This document shows positions 7,911 to 16,054 of a stretch of DNA of 64,000 nt, piece by piece. Location of the stretch: positions 1,613,727 to 1,677,726 of the forward strand of contig NZ_JZHZ01000007.1 in the NCBI RefSeq assembly GCF_000963005.1, read 5' to 3'. This DNA comes from Xanthomonas sp. GPE 39 (GTDB taxonomy: Bacteria; Pseudomonadota; Gammaproteobacteria; Xanthomonadales; Xanthomonadaceae). The translations under genes were made by a program, and so were the position numbers. Within the stretch, counting starts at the first letter, position 1. Every line of letters starts with the position of its first letter. The notes under the pieces were generated by a model. The model searched no databases. It was given only the letters and a program-made list of their open reading frames with translations, and was not told the origin of the DNA.

Positions 7911-10900
7911 ACCTGACCCGCGCCACTCTCAATTCGCACCGTCTGGCGCTGTTCAGCGCGGCATTGATCCTGATCGGCGGCATCATCACCTTTCTCGGTT
8001 TCCCCTCGCAGGAAGAACCCAGCGTGAACGTGCGCGAGGCCATCGTGCAAGTCGGTTTTCCTGGCATGTCCAGCGAACGTGTGGAGAACCTGCTGGCGCG
8101 GCCAATCGAGGAACGGCTACGCGAAATCAACGGACTGAAGAAAATCGTCACCACCATTCACCCTGGCAGCGCGATCGTGCAAGTGACCGCGCAGGACAGC
8201 GTCAAGGACCTGCCGGCGCTGTGGCAACGCGTGCGTAGCAAGGCGGCCCAGGCTGGCGCGGAGTTGCCGCAAGGCACGCAGGGGCCGCTGGTGGACGACG
8301 ATTTCGGCCGCGTCGCCATCGCCTCGATCGCCATCACCGCGCCAGGCTTCAGCACCGCCGAGATGCTCGGGCCATTGCGACAACTGCGCGCGCAGCTGTA
8401 CACCGTGCCTGGCGTGGACCGCGTCACCTTCCACGGCCTGCGGGAGGAACGCGTCTACGTTGCATTCGACCGTACCCGTCTCGGCGAAGCCGGCCTGACC
8501 CCTGCCACGGTGGCGCAGCAGTTACGTGCGCAGAACGTGGTCACCGGCGGTGGCCTGGTCGCCGCGTCCGGATTGGCCATGACCGTCACCACCTCCGGCG
8601 AAGTGCGCGACCTCGATGATCTGCGCAAAACCCTGATCGCCACGCAAGGCGCCAACGGCCCACGCCAGATCCCGCTCGCGCAGTTGGCGAAGATCGAGCT
8701 GATGCCGGTGGATCCACCCGAAGCTGGCGCGATCTATCAAGGGCAGCCAGCGGTGGTGGTGGCGGTCTCGATGACGCCCGGCAACAACGTCGCCGATGTT
8801 GGCAAAGCTTTACGGCTCAAGCTAGAGGAGACCGCCAAACTGCTGCCGGTGGGATTTTCCCAGCATGTCGTCACCTTCCAGGCCGACGTAGTCGAGCGCG
8901 AAATGGGCAAGATGCACCACGTCATGGGCGAAACCATCGCCATCGTGATGGCGGTGGTGATGCTGTTCCTGGGCTGGCGTACTGGCCTGATCGTCGGCGC
9001 GATCGTACCGCTGACCATCCTCGGCGCGCTGATCGTGATGCGTATGCTGGATGTAGAACTGCAGACCGTGTCCATCGCCGCGATCATCCTGGCGCTCGGC
9101 CTGCTGGTGGATAACGGCATCGTCATCGCCGAGGACATTGAACGGCGTCTGGCTGCGGGAGAACCCCGCCGCGAAGCCTGCGAGGCCGCCGGGCGGAGCC
9201 TGGCGATTCCGTTGCTGACGTCCTCGCTGGTGATCGTACTGGCGTTCTCGCCGTTCTTCTTCGGTCAGACCAGCACCAACGAATACATGCGCTCGCTGGC
9301 AATCGTGCTGGCGGTGACGCTGCTCGGCTCGTGGTTACTCAGCATCACCATCACGCCGCTGTTGTGCATGTATTTCGCACGACCGCATGCCACTGCCCAT
9401 GGCGAAACCTACGACTCGGCACCGTACCGTGTGTATCGGCGCATCATCCAAGCATTGCTGGCGCACAAGGCGCTGTTTCTCGGCAGCATGCTGGCGTTGC
9501 TGACACTGGCCGTTGCGGTATTGGCCTCGATCCCCTACAGCTTTTTGCCCAATTCCGACCGCCTGCAGTTCCAGATGCCGGTGACCCTGCAGCCGGGCAG
9601 CGATGCGCGACAGACGCTGCGTACCGTGCAGTCGATCAGCCAGTGGCTGGCTGATCGCAAACAGAACCCGCAAATCGTGGACAGCATCGGCTACGTCGCC
9701 GACGGCGGTCCGCGCATCGTGCTTGGACTGAATCCTCCGTTGCCGGCAGCCAACATCGCCTACTTCACCATCAGCGTGTTGCCAGGCACTGACGTCGATG
9801 CGCTGATCGCCAAGGTCCAACGGCATCTGCGTCAGCAATATCCAACGGTACGTGCCGATCCTAAGCGTTTTTCGCTGGGTTCGACCGAATCGGGCGTCGC
9901 GATGTATCGGGTGATCGGCCCGGACGAGGTGCAGTTGCGTCGCCTCGCCGCCGGCATCGCGCAGGCGTTGCGCTCGCTACCGGGGACCGTTGACGTGAGC
10001 GACGACTGGGACAGCCGTATCCCGCGCTACGATGTGCACGTGGACCAGGCCAAGGCGCGGCGTGCTGGCGTCAGCAGCGAGGACATCGCCCAGGCACTGC
10101 AGTTGCGCTACAGCGGCATGGACGCCTCGGTGATTCACGACGACGGGACCAATGTGCCGATCCTGCTGCGCGGCGGCTCCGAAGAACGCGAACGCGATCG
10201 GGATCCCGGCACGACCCTGATCTACCCGCAGTCCGGTGGCACACCGCTGCCGCTGGCATCGATCGCCGACATCCAACTGAGCTCGGAGCCTTCGACGATG
10301 ATACGCCGCAACCTGAGCCGCGCGATTACCGTCACCGGACGCAATCGGCAACTCACCACCGAGCAGATAGTCGCCGCATTGGCCGACAAAGTGGCGTCGC
10401 TGCATCTACCACCAGGCTACCGCATCGAAATGGGCGGAGAACTGGAAGAAGCCGCCGAAGCCAACCAGGCCCTCTTGCAATACATGCCGCATGCGTTGGG
10501 CGCGATCCTGCTGCTGTTCATCTGGCAATTCAATTCGTTCCGCAAATTGTTCATCGTCATCGCCAGCATCCCGTTCGTGTTGATCGGCGCCACCATCGCT
10601 CTGCTGGTGACAGGCTATCCGTTCGGCTTCATGGCCACTTTCGGACTGCTTGCGCTGGCCGGCATCATCGTCAACAACGCGGTGCTGCTACTCCAATGTA
10701 TCGAGGCGGAACTGGCTGATGGCCGCAGCCGGCACGAGGCGGTGATCGCTGCGGCACTCAAACGCCTGCGCCCGATCGTCATGACCAAGCTCACCTGCAT
10801 TGTCGGCCTGATCCCACTGATGCTGTTCGCCGGACCATTGTGGACCGGCATGGCCATCACCATGATCGGCGGTCTGGCGCTGGGGACGCTGGTGACCTTG

Positions 10901-10981
10901 GGTGTGATCCCGGTGTTGTACGAGCTGCTGTTCTCGCGGAATGCTCAACGCGAGGTCACTGACGTCAGGGCTTCGGCGTGA
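7907..10981 (+). CDS. RND-family efflux pump, inner-membrane permease
   Basis: A 1024-residue AcrB-type proton-driven transporter. It has the duplicated RND layout: transmembrane segment near residue 15, a large periplasmic loop to about 330, a block of membrane segments (about 335-535, with LGLLVDNGIVIAEDIERR carrying the intramembrane acidic residues), a second periplasmic loop and a second membrane block (about 840-1010). The sequence is of the heavy-metal/multidrug type seen with TriC- or VexF-like systems rather than classic AcrB. It is the last gene of the efflux operon. Substrate cannot be read from the sequence. Confidence 0.93.
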   Translation: MNLTRATLNSHRLALFSAALILIGGIITFLGFPSQEEPSVNVREAIVQVGFPGMSSERVENLLARPIEERLREINGLKKIVTTIHPGSAIVQVTAQDSVKDLPALWQRVRSKAAQAGAELPQGTQGPLVDDDFGRVAIASIAITAPGFSTAEMLGPLRQLRAQLYTVPGVDRVTFHGLREERVYVAFDRTRLGEAGLTPATVAQQLRAQNVVTGGGLVAASGLAMTVTTSGEVRDLDDLRKTLIATQGANGPRQIPLAQLAKIELMPVDPPEAGAIYQGQPAVVVAVSMTPGNNVADVGKALRLKLEETAKLLPVGFSQHVVTFQADVVEREMGKMHHVMGETIAIVMAVVMLFLGWRTGLIVGAIVPLTILGALIVMRMLDVELQTVSIAAIILALGLLVDNGIVIAEDIERRLAAGEPRREACEAAGRSLAIPLLTSSLVIVLAFSPFFFGQTSTNEYMRSLAIVLAVTLLGSWLLSITITPLLCMYFARPHATAHGETYDSAPYRVYRRIIQALLAHKALFLGSMLALLTLAVAVLASIPYSFLPNSDRLQFQMPVTLQPGSDARQTLRTVQSISQWLADRKQNPQIVDSIGYVADGGPRIVLGLNPPLPAANIAYFTISVLPGTDVDALIAKVQRHLRQQYPTVRADPKRFSLGSTESGVAMYRVIGPDEVQLRRLAAGIAQALRSLPGTVDVSDDWDSRIPRYDVHVDQAKARRAGVSSEDIAQALQLRYSGMDASVIHDDGTNVPILLRGGSEERERDRDPGTTLIYPQSGGTPLPLASIADIQLSSEPSTMIRRNLSRAITVTGRNRQLTTEQIVAALADKVASLHLPPGYRIEMGGELEEAAEANQALLQYMPHALGAILLLFIWQFNSFRKLFIVIASIPFVLIGATIALLVTGYPFGFMATFGLLALAGIIVNNAVLLLQCIEAELADGRSRHEAVIAAALKRLRPIVMTKLTCIVGLIPLMLFAGPLWTGMAITMIGGLALGTLVTLGVIPVLYELLFSRNAQREVTDVRASA

Positions 10982-11181
10982 ACAGGCCACGGCAGACTGA
11001 CCATCTCAATGCTGAGCTGTTGTGGTTGATGCGCAGCACGCGCAACTGTACAAAGCCCATCTTGCAGCGCGTCGCCGCAGACGCGCCGCATCGGAGGGGT
11101 GCCCTGCCGATGCTGGGCACCGACTCCAACAGCGAGCAAGGTATGCGGATGTATCGCTCTGCGCGGCCACTGCGCCGCACA

Positions 11182-11213
11182 CAAAAAAACACACCCGGCA
11201 TTGCCGGGTGTGT
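11182..11213 (-). terminator. Rho-independent terminator of the tRNA operon
   Basis: The arms ACACCCGGC and GCCGGGTGT enclose a three-base loop (11191-11211), and on the minus strand the hairpin is followed by a run of seven T (11183-11189 as A on the plus strand). It lies about 10 bases beyond the 3' end of the last tRNA-Glu gene, so it should end the tRNA transcript. Confidence 0.9.
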
Positions 11214-11222
11214 ATTGAAAAG

Positions 11223-11298
11223 TGGCGTCCCCACGGGGATTCGAACCCCGGTCGCCACCGTGAAAGGGTGATGTCCTAGGCCTCTAGACGATGGGGAC
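11223..11298 (-). tRNA. tRNA-Glu (TTC), copy 2 in transcription order
   Basis: A 76-base cloverleaf with 7-bp acceptor stem starting GTCCCC, anticodon loop CTTTCAC (anticodon TTC), T-loop GGTTCGAATCC, and encoded CCA end. It is the last gene of a four-tRNA transcript and is identical to the copy at 11528-11603. Confidence 0.96.
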
Positions 11299-11342
11299 GC
11301 TGATAACGATGTCGCTTTGCGGACGGCCTATGTCCGAAAAGT

Positions 11343-11418
<76 letters not shown>

Positions 11419-11527
11419 ATTGGGACTGGCAGAAGCGGAATCATACCCGATTTTTCACCGATGTACAAAACAGGCGGATCACACAGTTCGATGAGACTGG
11501 ACTTGTGTGCGCATCATGATCGAAAAA

Positions 11528-11603
11528 TGGCGTCCCCACGGGGATTCGAACCCCGGTCGCCACCGTGAAAGGGTGATGTCCTAGGCCTCTAGACGATGGG
11601 GAC
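11528..11603 (-). tRNA. tRNA-Glu (TTC), copy 1 in transcription order
   Basis: Same sequence, base for base, as the tRNA-Glu at 11223-11298, including the encoded CCA end and the 44-base spacer to tRNA-Ala. It is part of the tandem duplication described separately. Confidence 0.96.
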
Positions 11604-11647
11604 GCTGATAACGATGTCGCTTTGCGGACGGCCTATGTCCGAAAAGT

Positions 11648-11723
<76 letters not shown>

Positions 11724-11742
11724 ACATGCTGCGAGGAGCGGA

Positions 11743-11771
11743 ATATTAACGACCGCCCCTGCCCCACGCAA
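11743..11771 (-). promoter_or_regulatory. Sigma-70 promoter of the tRNA operon
   Basis: On the minus strand TTGCGT (11771-11766) and TAATAT (11748-11743) are 17 bases apart. The -10 box lies 19 bases upstream of the first tRNA base, and the stretch between them is GC-rich near the expected start site (discriminator-like CCGCTCC), a feature of stringently controlled stable-RNA promoters. Assignment is by consensus match only. Confidence 0.75.
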
Positions 11772-11957
11772 GCTTTTTTGCAGAATTTTCCGCACGACCG
11801 AATCGGCTGTCGCAATTGATCGCGTGGTGAGATCTACATGCACATGGACAGGACAGACCTGACAGCCACTTTTCCGACTAGGCGCGAATGTCCAAGCATC
11901 ATTGAAGCGGGGCATAGCAAGCGCATTTCCTTGGCTTACGACTTCTTCGACACGCCT

Positions 11958-11975
11958 AATCACTCCCACTCAATC
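11958..11975. repeat. attL core (18-bp direct repeat)
   Basis: AATCACTCCCACTCAATC is identical to 31469-31486, and the five bases before it (ACGCC, then one mismatch) also match. It is the displaced remnant of the guaA 3' end on the left side of the element. Confidence 0.92.
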
Positions 11976-12029
11976 ATAAATAACACCAAAACAATCATAC
12001 AAATCAACACATTACCAAATGTTGTCCTG

Positions 12030-12060
12030 AAAGTGCCATGAAAAATACCATGCTCAACTC
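12030..12060. promoter_or_regulatory. Candidate integrase/excisionase arm sites near attL
   Basis: CCATGAAAAAT (12036-12046) and ATACCATGCTCAA (12045-12057) both recur near the right end (31339-31349 and 31190-31202). Short repeats shared by the two termini of an element are the expected layout for integrase arm-type sites. Confidence 0.6.
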
Positions 12061-12086
12061 CACAGCACTTGGGTGACGCCAAGGAT

Positions 12087-14693
12087 TCAGGGCAACCTCG
12101 CAGCGCCCTGACGCTGCCGAAGGCTGTCCGCCCAGGCCGCCAAGGTATCAATCTCCGCTGTCAGTGTCTCTGGCCTCGGCAGCGGGCGGTTCAACGCAGC
12201 GGCGGCGCTGTGCAGCAGCTCGGAACAGCGACCGAAGCCGTCACGCATGGCCTCGCAGTCGGGAACCGTGATCGCGGTCAGCTTGACCAGGCCAGGTGTC
12301 TTCACTTCGTTGGACAGCCGCCGGATGACGTGCCCGACAGCTTCTTCAACCGCGATCTCCCACGTATCGCGCAACGTTGCGGCGATGGATTTGACGGACT
12401 TTCGCCACTCGTCTTGATTGCCTTGCTCGAAATGGTAGCGTTCACCGGCAAGTTGGTTGCTCAGACTTGTGGTGATGTCACTGACCCGACGCGCTTTGAA
12501 TGGCGGCTCGCTGCGGCAGAAGCCTGCCTTGTCAGCCCCCCGACTGATGGAGCTAATCGCAACCGGCGGCTTAGGCTGCGCGTCGTCGGCCGCGCGATTC
12601 AACTCGAACAGGAACGCAAGGTCATGAGTGAAGACGATGACCTGGCGATGAGCGGCCTCAGCAACCAGGCGTTTAGCTACGGCCTCCCGGTGCATGTGGT
12701 CGAGCGAGGAGACGGGATCGTCAAAGACGATGCCGGACTTGTTTTCCGTGGTGGCGAGTTCGGCCATGAACGCGGCCAACGCAACGCAGCGATGCTCGCC
12801 TTCGCTCAAGACCTGTCCTACCGCAGCGGCGGGCTTCCGGGTAAGGGCGACCTTGAATCGGGGAATGCCCTGAACGCTATTTTGCTGGCGAAGCTCCACC
12901 GCAAGGCCGGCAATCTCGAAACTCGCCACCTCGCGAGCAAATTGCGCGCGTAGCGCGTCCGTCACCAAAGCCTGAGCGATCTCGGTGCTCTTTGTGGTGA
13001 CACGGTTGGTAGCAGTGTCCCGCTGGGCCGCCTCAAGCCGTGCAATTTTCTTCTGGCGTTCGATTTCGGCGAGAACATCGGCTTTGATGCCACCAAGCCA
13101 TTGCCGATCCACAAGCTCGGCCTTTTCAGCAAGCAAGGCGACGCGAGCTGGAGAGCCAGCCTCCGCGGCAAGGGCGTTCGCCCGAGTCTCAATACCCGCT
13201 GCTTGATCGACCAGCGCCTGACGCGAATATTCCGTAACGGGCACGTCAATAGCGGCGCTTGGACTTGCGTGGCGTCGTGTGATCTGGCGATGACGCCACA
13301 GGGCGCGCAGGGCCGCGCCCCTGATCTCCATCGCCAAGGCATCCTGGCGCAGTTCGTCGCGGACGGTTGCCACAATGTTCGCCAGCTCGGCCAACGAAAC
13401 AGCCACACCCTTGAACGTTGCCAGCGCCCTGTCGTATGCGACGCGCGCAGCCTCGGCACGTTGCTGGCTGTCGTCGCGCACAAAAGCCTCGAAGCGATTG
13501 AGCCGGTCAGCGGCAACGGGCGTCAATTCCTGCTGGCAAAGCACGCAGACGCTGCCGGGGTCTGTGACGGGGAATCGCCGTTCGGGATAGGCTTCCGCGT
13601 CAGAAAATGCTCGGGCACTGGCCCATAGCGCCTGCCAAACCTCCGACCCTATCTGCGGCAACGGTTCGTCGCGGAAAAGTGCACTGGAGGCAGCTTCCGC
13701 TGCCCGGCGTGCGGCATCGCTATCTACGGCAAAGCGGCGCAGGTTATTGGCGGTATCGTCGCTGATTGAAGCAAACAGCCGATCCAGGCGCGCAACGTGC
13801 CCCTCAACCTTGGTCTTCAACGCAACAAGCTGGCGCGCCGCGCGAGCCGGATCACCAGCCAAGTCCGCCGTGAGCTGCGCCAATCGGTCTTGCTCTGCTT
13901 GCGTGAGCGTGGCCAACTCTTCGACCGTCGCCGGCGCGGTGCTGGAGGTGAGCCGGGCCATGAGCTTGCCGACCGCTGTGTCCCGGCTGCATGCCGGCGT
14001 CTTGATCGCTTCGGGCGTTTGCGCCTTTATCTGCGCAATCTCGGCTGCCAGCTTGTCCTTTACAGACTTGCAGAGCTGCGCCAGCGCACCCAACAGTTTG
14101 AGCGGAAACGGCGTGTAAGCCACGTCATTCGTATCATCAACGTGGACATTCGCGGTACGAGAATCGAACACGCTGATGCCTGAAAGCGCAGTGTCGGCAG
14201 CCTGTCCAAGCCGCCAAGCACAAGTGCGGTTCTGGCCACTGATCGCATATTCAATCGTGGCGCTCGGCGTGCCTGGCGCAGCGTCATAGATGTCGGGGGC
14301 GATTTCCTCTGCTCGGCCTGACATACGAGCGCGACACACCTTCTTGAGAATCCGCGCGTAGCCGGATTTTCCCGATCCGTTGTCGCCGTAAATGATGGTC
14401 AAACCGACACGGTGAAGCGTCAGACGCTGGTCGGGAGCCAGGGCGTTGACATGCCGAACTCCATGCACCTGGCGTAGATAGACTTCCCCCTGATCGCGGT
14501 TCAGGCCGCGAAGGTGCCGCGCTTCCAGCGGGGCCGCCGGATTGTCACCCTTGCAGATGGAAGCCAGCTCGTCGATCTCGGCCGCCTCCAGGGCCGCTTG
14601 CGTTGCAAGTCGGCGCAATGCGTCGCGCTGCCAGCCAGGACTATCAGCAGACCACGCAAGGATGTTGGCGAACGCCTCGGCTTCCGTCGTCAT
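12087..14693 (-). CDS. RloC/PrrC-like AAA-family ATPase with CxxC hook and candidate C-terminal nuclease site
   Basis: An 868-residue SMC/Rad50-like ATPase of the AAA_13 type. Visible are Walker A GDNGSGKS (103-110), a central coiled-coil-like region interrupted by CVLC (383-386), which resembles a zinc hook, the ABC signature LSEGE (629-633), Walker B GIVFDDP (654-660), D-loop SSLDH and H-loop FTHD. The tail carries R775-x3-E779 and H828, a pattern resembling the Arg-Glu-His triad of PrrC/RloC anticodon nucleases; this last point is inference. I chose the ATG at 14693 because it overlaps the stop of the upstream gene (ATGA). It is the last gene of a recombinase, small protein, ATPase operon. 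The likely role is phage or plasmid defence by tRNA or nucleic-acid cleavage. Confidence 0.8.
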   Translation of the reverse strand: MTTEAEAFANILAWSADSPGWQRDALRRLATQAALEAAEIDELASICKGDNPAAPLEARHLRGLNRDQGEVYLRQVHGVRHVNALAPDQRLTLHRVGLTIIYGDNGSGKSGYARILKKVCRARMSGRAEEIAPDIYDAAPGTPSATIEYAISGQNRTCAWRLGQAADTALSGISVFDSRTANVHVDDTNDVAYTPFPLKLLGALAQLCKSVKDKLAAEIAQIKAQTPEAIKTPACSRDTAVGKLMARLTSSTAPATVEELATLTQAEQDRLAQLTADLAGDPARAARQLVALKTKVEGHVARLDRLFASISDDTANNLRRFAVDSDAARRAAEAASSALFRDEPLPQIGSEVWQALWASARAFSDAEAYPERRFPVTDPGSVCVLCQQELTPVAADRLNRFEAFVRDDSQQRAEAARVAYDRALATFKGVAVSLAELANIVATVRDELRQDALAMEIRGAALRALWRHRQITRRHASPSAAIDVPVTEYSRQALVDQAAGIETRANALAAEAGSPARVALLAEKAELVDRQWLGGIKADVLAEIERQKKIARLEAAQRDTATNRVTTKSTEIAQALVTDALRAQFAREVASFEIAGLAVELRQQNSVQGIPRFKVALTRKPAAAVGQVLSEGEHRCVALAAFMAELATTENKSGIVFDDPVSSLDHMHREAVAKRLVAEAAHRQVIVFTHDLAFLFELNRAADDAQPKPPVAISSISRGADKAGFCRSEPPFKARRVSDITTSLSNQLAGERYHFEQGNQDEWRKSVKSIAATLRDTWEIAVEEAVGHVIRRLSNEVKTPGLVKLTAITVPDCEAMRDGFGRCSELLHSAAAALNRPLPRPETLTAEIDTLAAWADSLRQRQGAARLP

Positions 14694-14923
14694 ACACCTT
14701 CGCCTTTCCGTTCGCACTCGCTAGCTGCATCAGCCTTTCCCTGGTGCCTGCGTATGGCCTCCTCCAGCGTCTCGCCGAATTGCCATCCGAAAAGGTCGCG
14801 CACGCTCTTCGTTCTGGCATGGCCTGGTGGCTTGAACTCGTAGCCGGCAGCGGCCATCTCGGCCGCCACATCCTCGGTGATGAAAAACGGCTCGTCTTGA
14901 TCTTCCTGATGCAGCTTCGTCAT
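14690..14923 (-). CDS. Small conserved-looking protein between recombinase and ATPase genes
   Basis: A 77-residue acidic and then basic protein (starts MTKLHQEDQDEPFFITEDVA, ends in charged residues). No membrane segment, signal or recognised domain is visible. Both its start and its stop overlap neighbouring genes by four bases (ATGA at 14920-14923 and 14690-14693), so it is almost certainly translated and made in fixed ratio with the recombinase and the ATPase. It might be an inhibitor, antitoxin or adaptor for the ATPase, but the sequence does not show this. Confidence 0.75.
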   Translation of the reverse strand: MTKLHQEDQDEPFFITEDVAAEMAAAGYEFKPPGHARTKSVRDLFGWQFGETLEEAIRRHQGKADAASECERKGEGV

Positions 14924-15672
14924 GCGACCTCCTCCTGGTGTTTATCCTGGCAGGCGGCCAGTGCGTCGGCTTCCGTGATGGCGTCCTCAACGAACGCACC
15001 GCGCTTCGCGGCCTCGGCTTGGCTAACTTCGGCCCAAATCCTTTTCACCTGGGCCGGACTGCACCCGGCCAGCTCGGCGGTCTTGCTGATGCTGTGGCCG
15101 GACTTGCGCAGCGCGACAACCCGGGCGCGGCGCTTCGGGTCAGCACGGCGGCCCTTGTAACGCCCGGCCTGGCGGGCCAGCTCGATGCCCTGGCGCTGCC
15201 GCTCGCGCCGATCCTCGTAGTCGTCGCGGGCCATCTGTAGGGCCAGCTTCAAAAGCATGTCCTGGACGGACTCCAGGACGATCTTGGCAACGCCCTGGGC
15301 CTCGGCCGCAAGGTCGGATAGATCGACCACGCCAGGGACAGCCAGGCGCGCGCCCTTGGCCCGGATCGAGGCCACCAGGCGCTCGGCCTCTGGCAAAGGT
15401 AAGCGGCTGATGCGGTCGATCTTCTCGGCAATGACCACCTCGCCCGGTTGCAGATCAGCCACCATGCGCAGCAGCTCGGGCCGGTCGGCGCGTGCGCCGG
15501 ATGCCTTCTCGCGGTAGATGCCGGCCACGTAGTACCCGGCGGCCTTCGCGGCCGTGATGATCCCTTCCTGGCGTTCAAGGTCTTGCGCTTCGGTGCTGAC
15601 GCGCAGATAGACCCGCGCCACCAGCGGCGTGGCCGCCGGCTTCGTCCTGCTCATGCTGGCTCCTTTGGGCAT
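14920..15672 (-). CDS. Serine recombinase (resolvase/invertase family)
   Basis: A 250-residue protein (or 244 from the second Met). The N-terminal resolvase catalytic domain has the nucleophile Ser in YLRVSTEAQ, the Arg-rich motif IAEKIDRISRLP, and a long E helix; the C-terminal part has a helix-turn-helix (SISKTAELAGCSPAQVKRIW) for DNA binding. Members resolve plasmid multimers or invert or move DNA. It is the first gene of the minus-strand operon with the 77-residue protein and the RloC-like ATPase. It could equally be a backbone multimer resolvase that happens to lead the operon, and its target site is unknown. Confidence 0.88.
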   Translation of the reverse strand: MPKGASMSRTKPAATPLVARVYLRVSTEAQDLERQEGIITAAKAAGYYVAGIYREKASGARADRPELLRMVADLQPGEVVIAEKIDRISRLPLPEAERLVASIRAKGARLAVPGVVDLSDLAAEAQGVAKIVLESVQDMLLKLALQMARDDYEDRRERQRQGIELARQAGRYKGRRADPKRRARVVALRKSGHSISKTAELAGCSPAQVKRIWAEVSQAEAAKRGAFVEDAITEADALAACQDKHQEEVA

Positions 15673-15788
15673 ACCCGAATGCGCCTATACTAACCAGGCA
15701 AGCTCGTTTTTGAAAGTGCAACCTATGTGCGCCTGGCTCAGGCTACGGGCCTTGATGCGCCATCTGTAACCAGACCTCGATCTTTTCA

Positions 15789-15817
15789 TTGCGCCGATGA
15801 TGGGCAAGCGGCATAAT
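15789..15817 (+). promoter_or_regulatory. Promoter of the restriction-modification operon
   Basis: TTGCGC (15789-15794) and CATAAT (15812-15817) are separated by 17 bases and read toward the ribbon-helix-helix gene at 15857. The palindrome at 15815-15837 overlaps the -10 box. Consensus match only. Confidence 0.55.
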
Positions 15818-15837
15818 TGCTGCAATTTGCAGCAATT
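15815..15837. promoter_or_regulatory. Perfect palindromic operator upstream of the RM operon
   Basis: The arms AATTGCTGC (15815-15823) and GCAGCAATT (15829-15837) are perfect inverted repeats around a 5-base spacer. They overlap the proposed -10 box and sit about 20 bases before the start of a small ribbon-helix-helix protein. A self-controlling repressor is the natural reading, and timing control is common in restriction-modification operons; binding is inferred. Confidence 0.7.
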
Positions 15838-15856
15838 TGCCGCAGGAGACGATTAC

Positions 15857-16054
15857 ATGGTTAATGACAGCCGAGATTCGGTAAGGGTCACAACCACGCT
15901 GACACGCCAGCAGCACACCGACCTGGAGCACATTGCGGAACAAAACGGCGTGAAGGTTGCATGGCTGGTGCGTCGCGCTGTGGAAAACCTGATTGAACAG
16001 GCGCAAGGCCCCCTGTTCTCCCTTGATCTCAGAGAGGGACGCCAGAATGCGTAG
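15857..16054 (+). CDS. Ribbon-helix-helix DNA-binding protein, putative RM operon regulator
   Basis: A 65-residue protein with the short beta-strand plus two helices of CopG/Arc-type regulators (VRVTTTLTRQQHTDLEHIAE, then VKVAWLVRRAVENLIE). The ATG at 15857 has an AGGAG site 8 bases upstream, which decides it over an in-frame ATG at 15797. It overlaps the methyltransferase start by eight bases. It probably represses its own operon through the palindrome just upstream, so that the methyltransferase is made before the nuclease. Function is inferred from fold and position. Confidence 0.78.
   Translation: MVNDSRDSVRVTTTLTRQQHTDLEHIAEQNGVKVAWLVRRAVENLIEQAQGPLFSLDLREGRQNA

Noticed and set aside
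11838..12041. Plus-strand frame of 67 residues across attL
   Set aside because: It reads through the attachment repeat and AT-rich end of the element, has no ribosome site and no family features.
12069..14183. Large plus-strand frames opposite the ATPase
   Set aside because: Shadows of the ATPase gene, which shows all ABC ATPase motifs on the minus strand.
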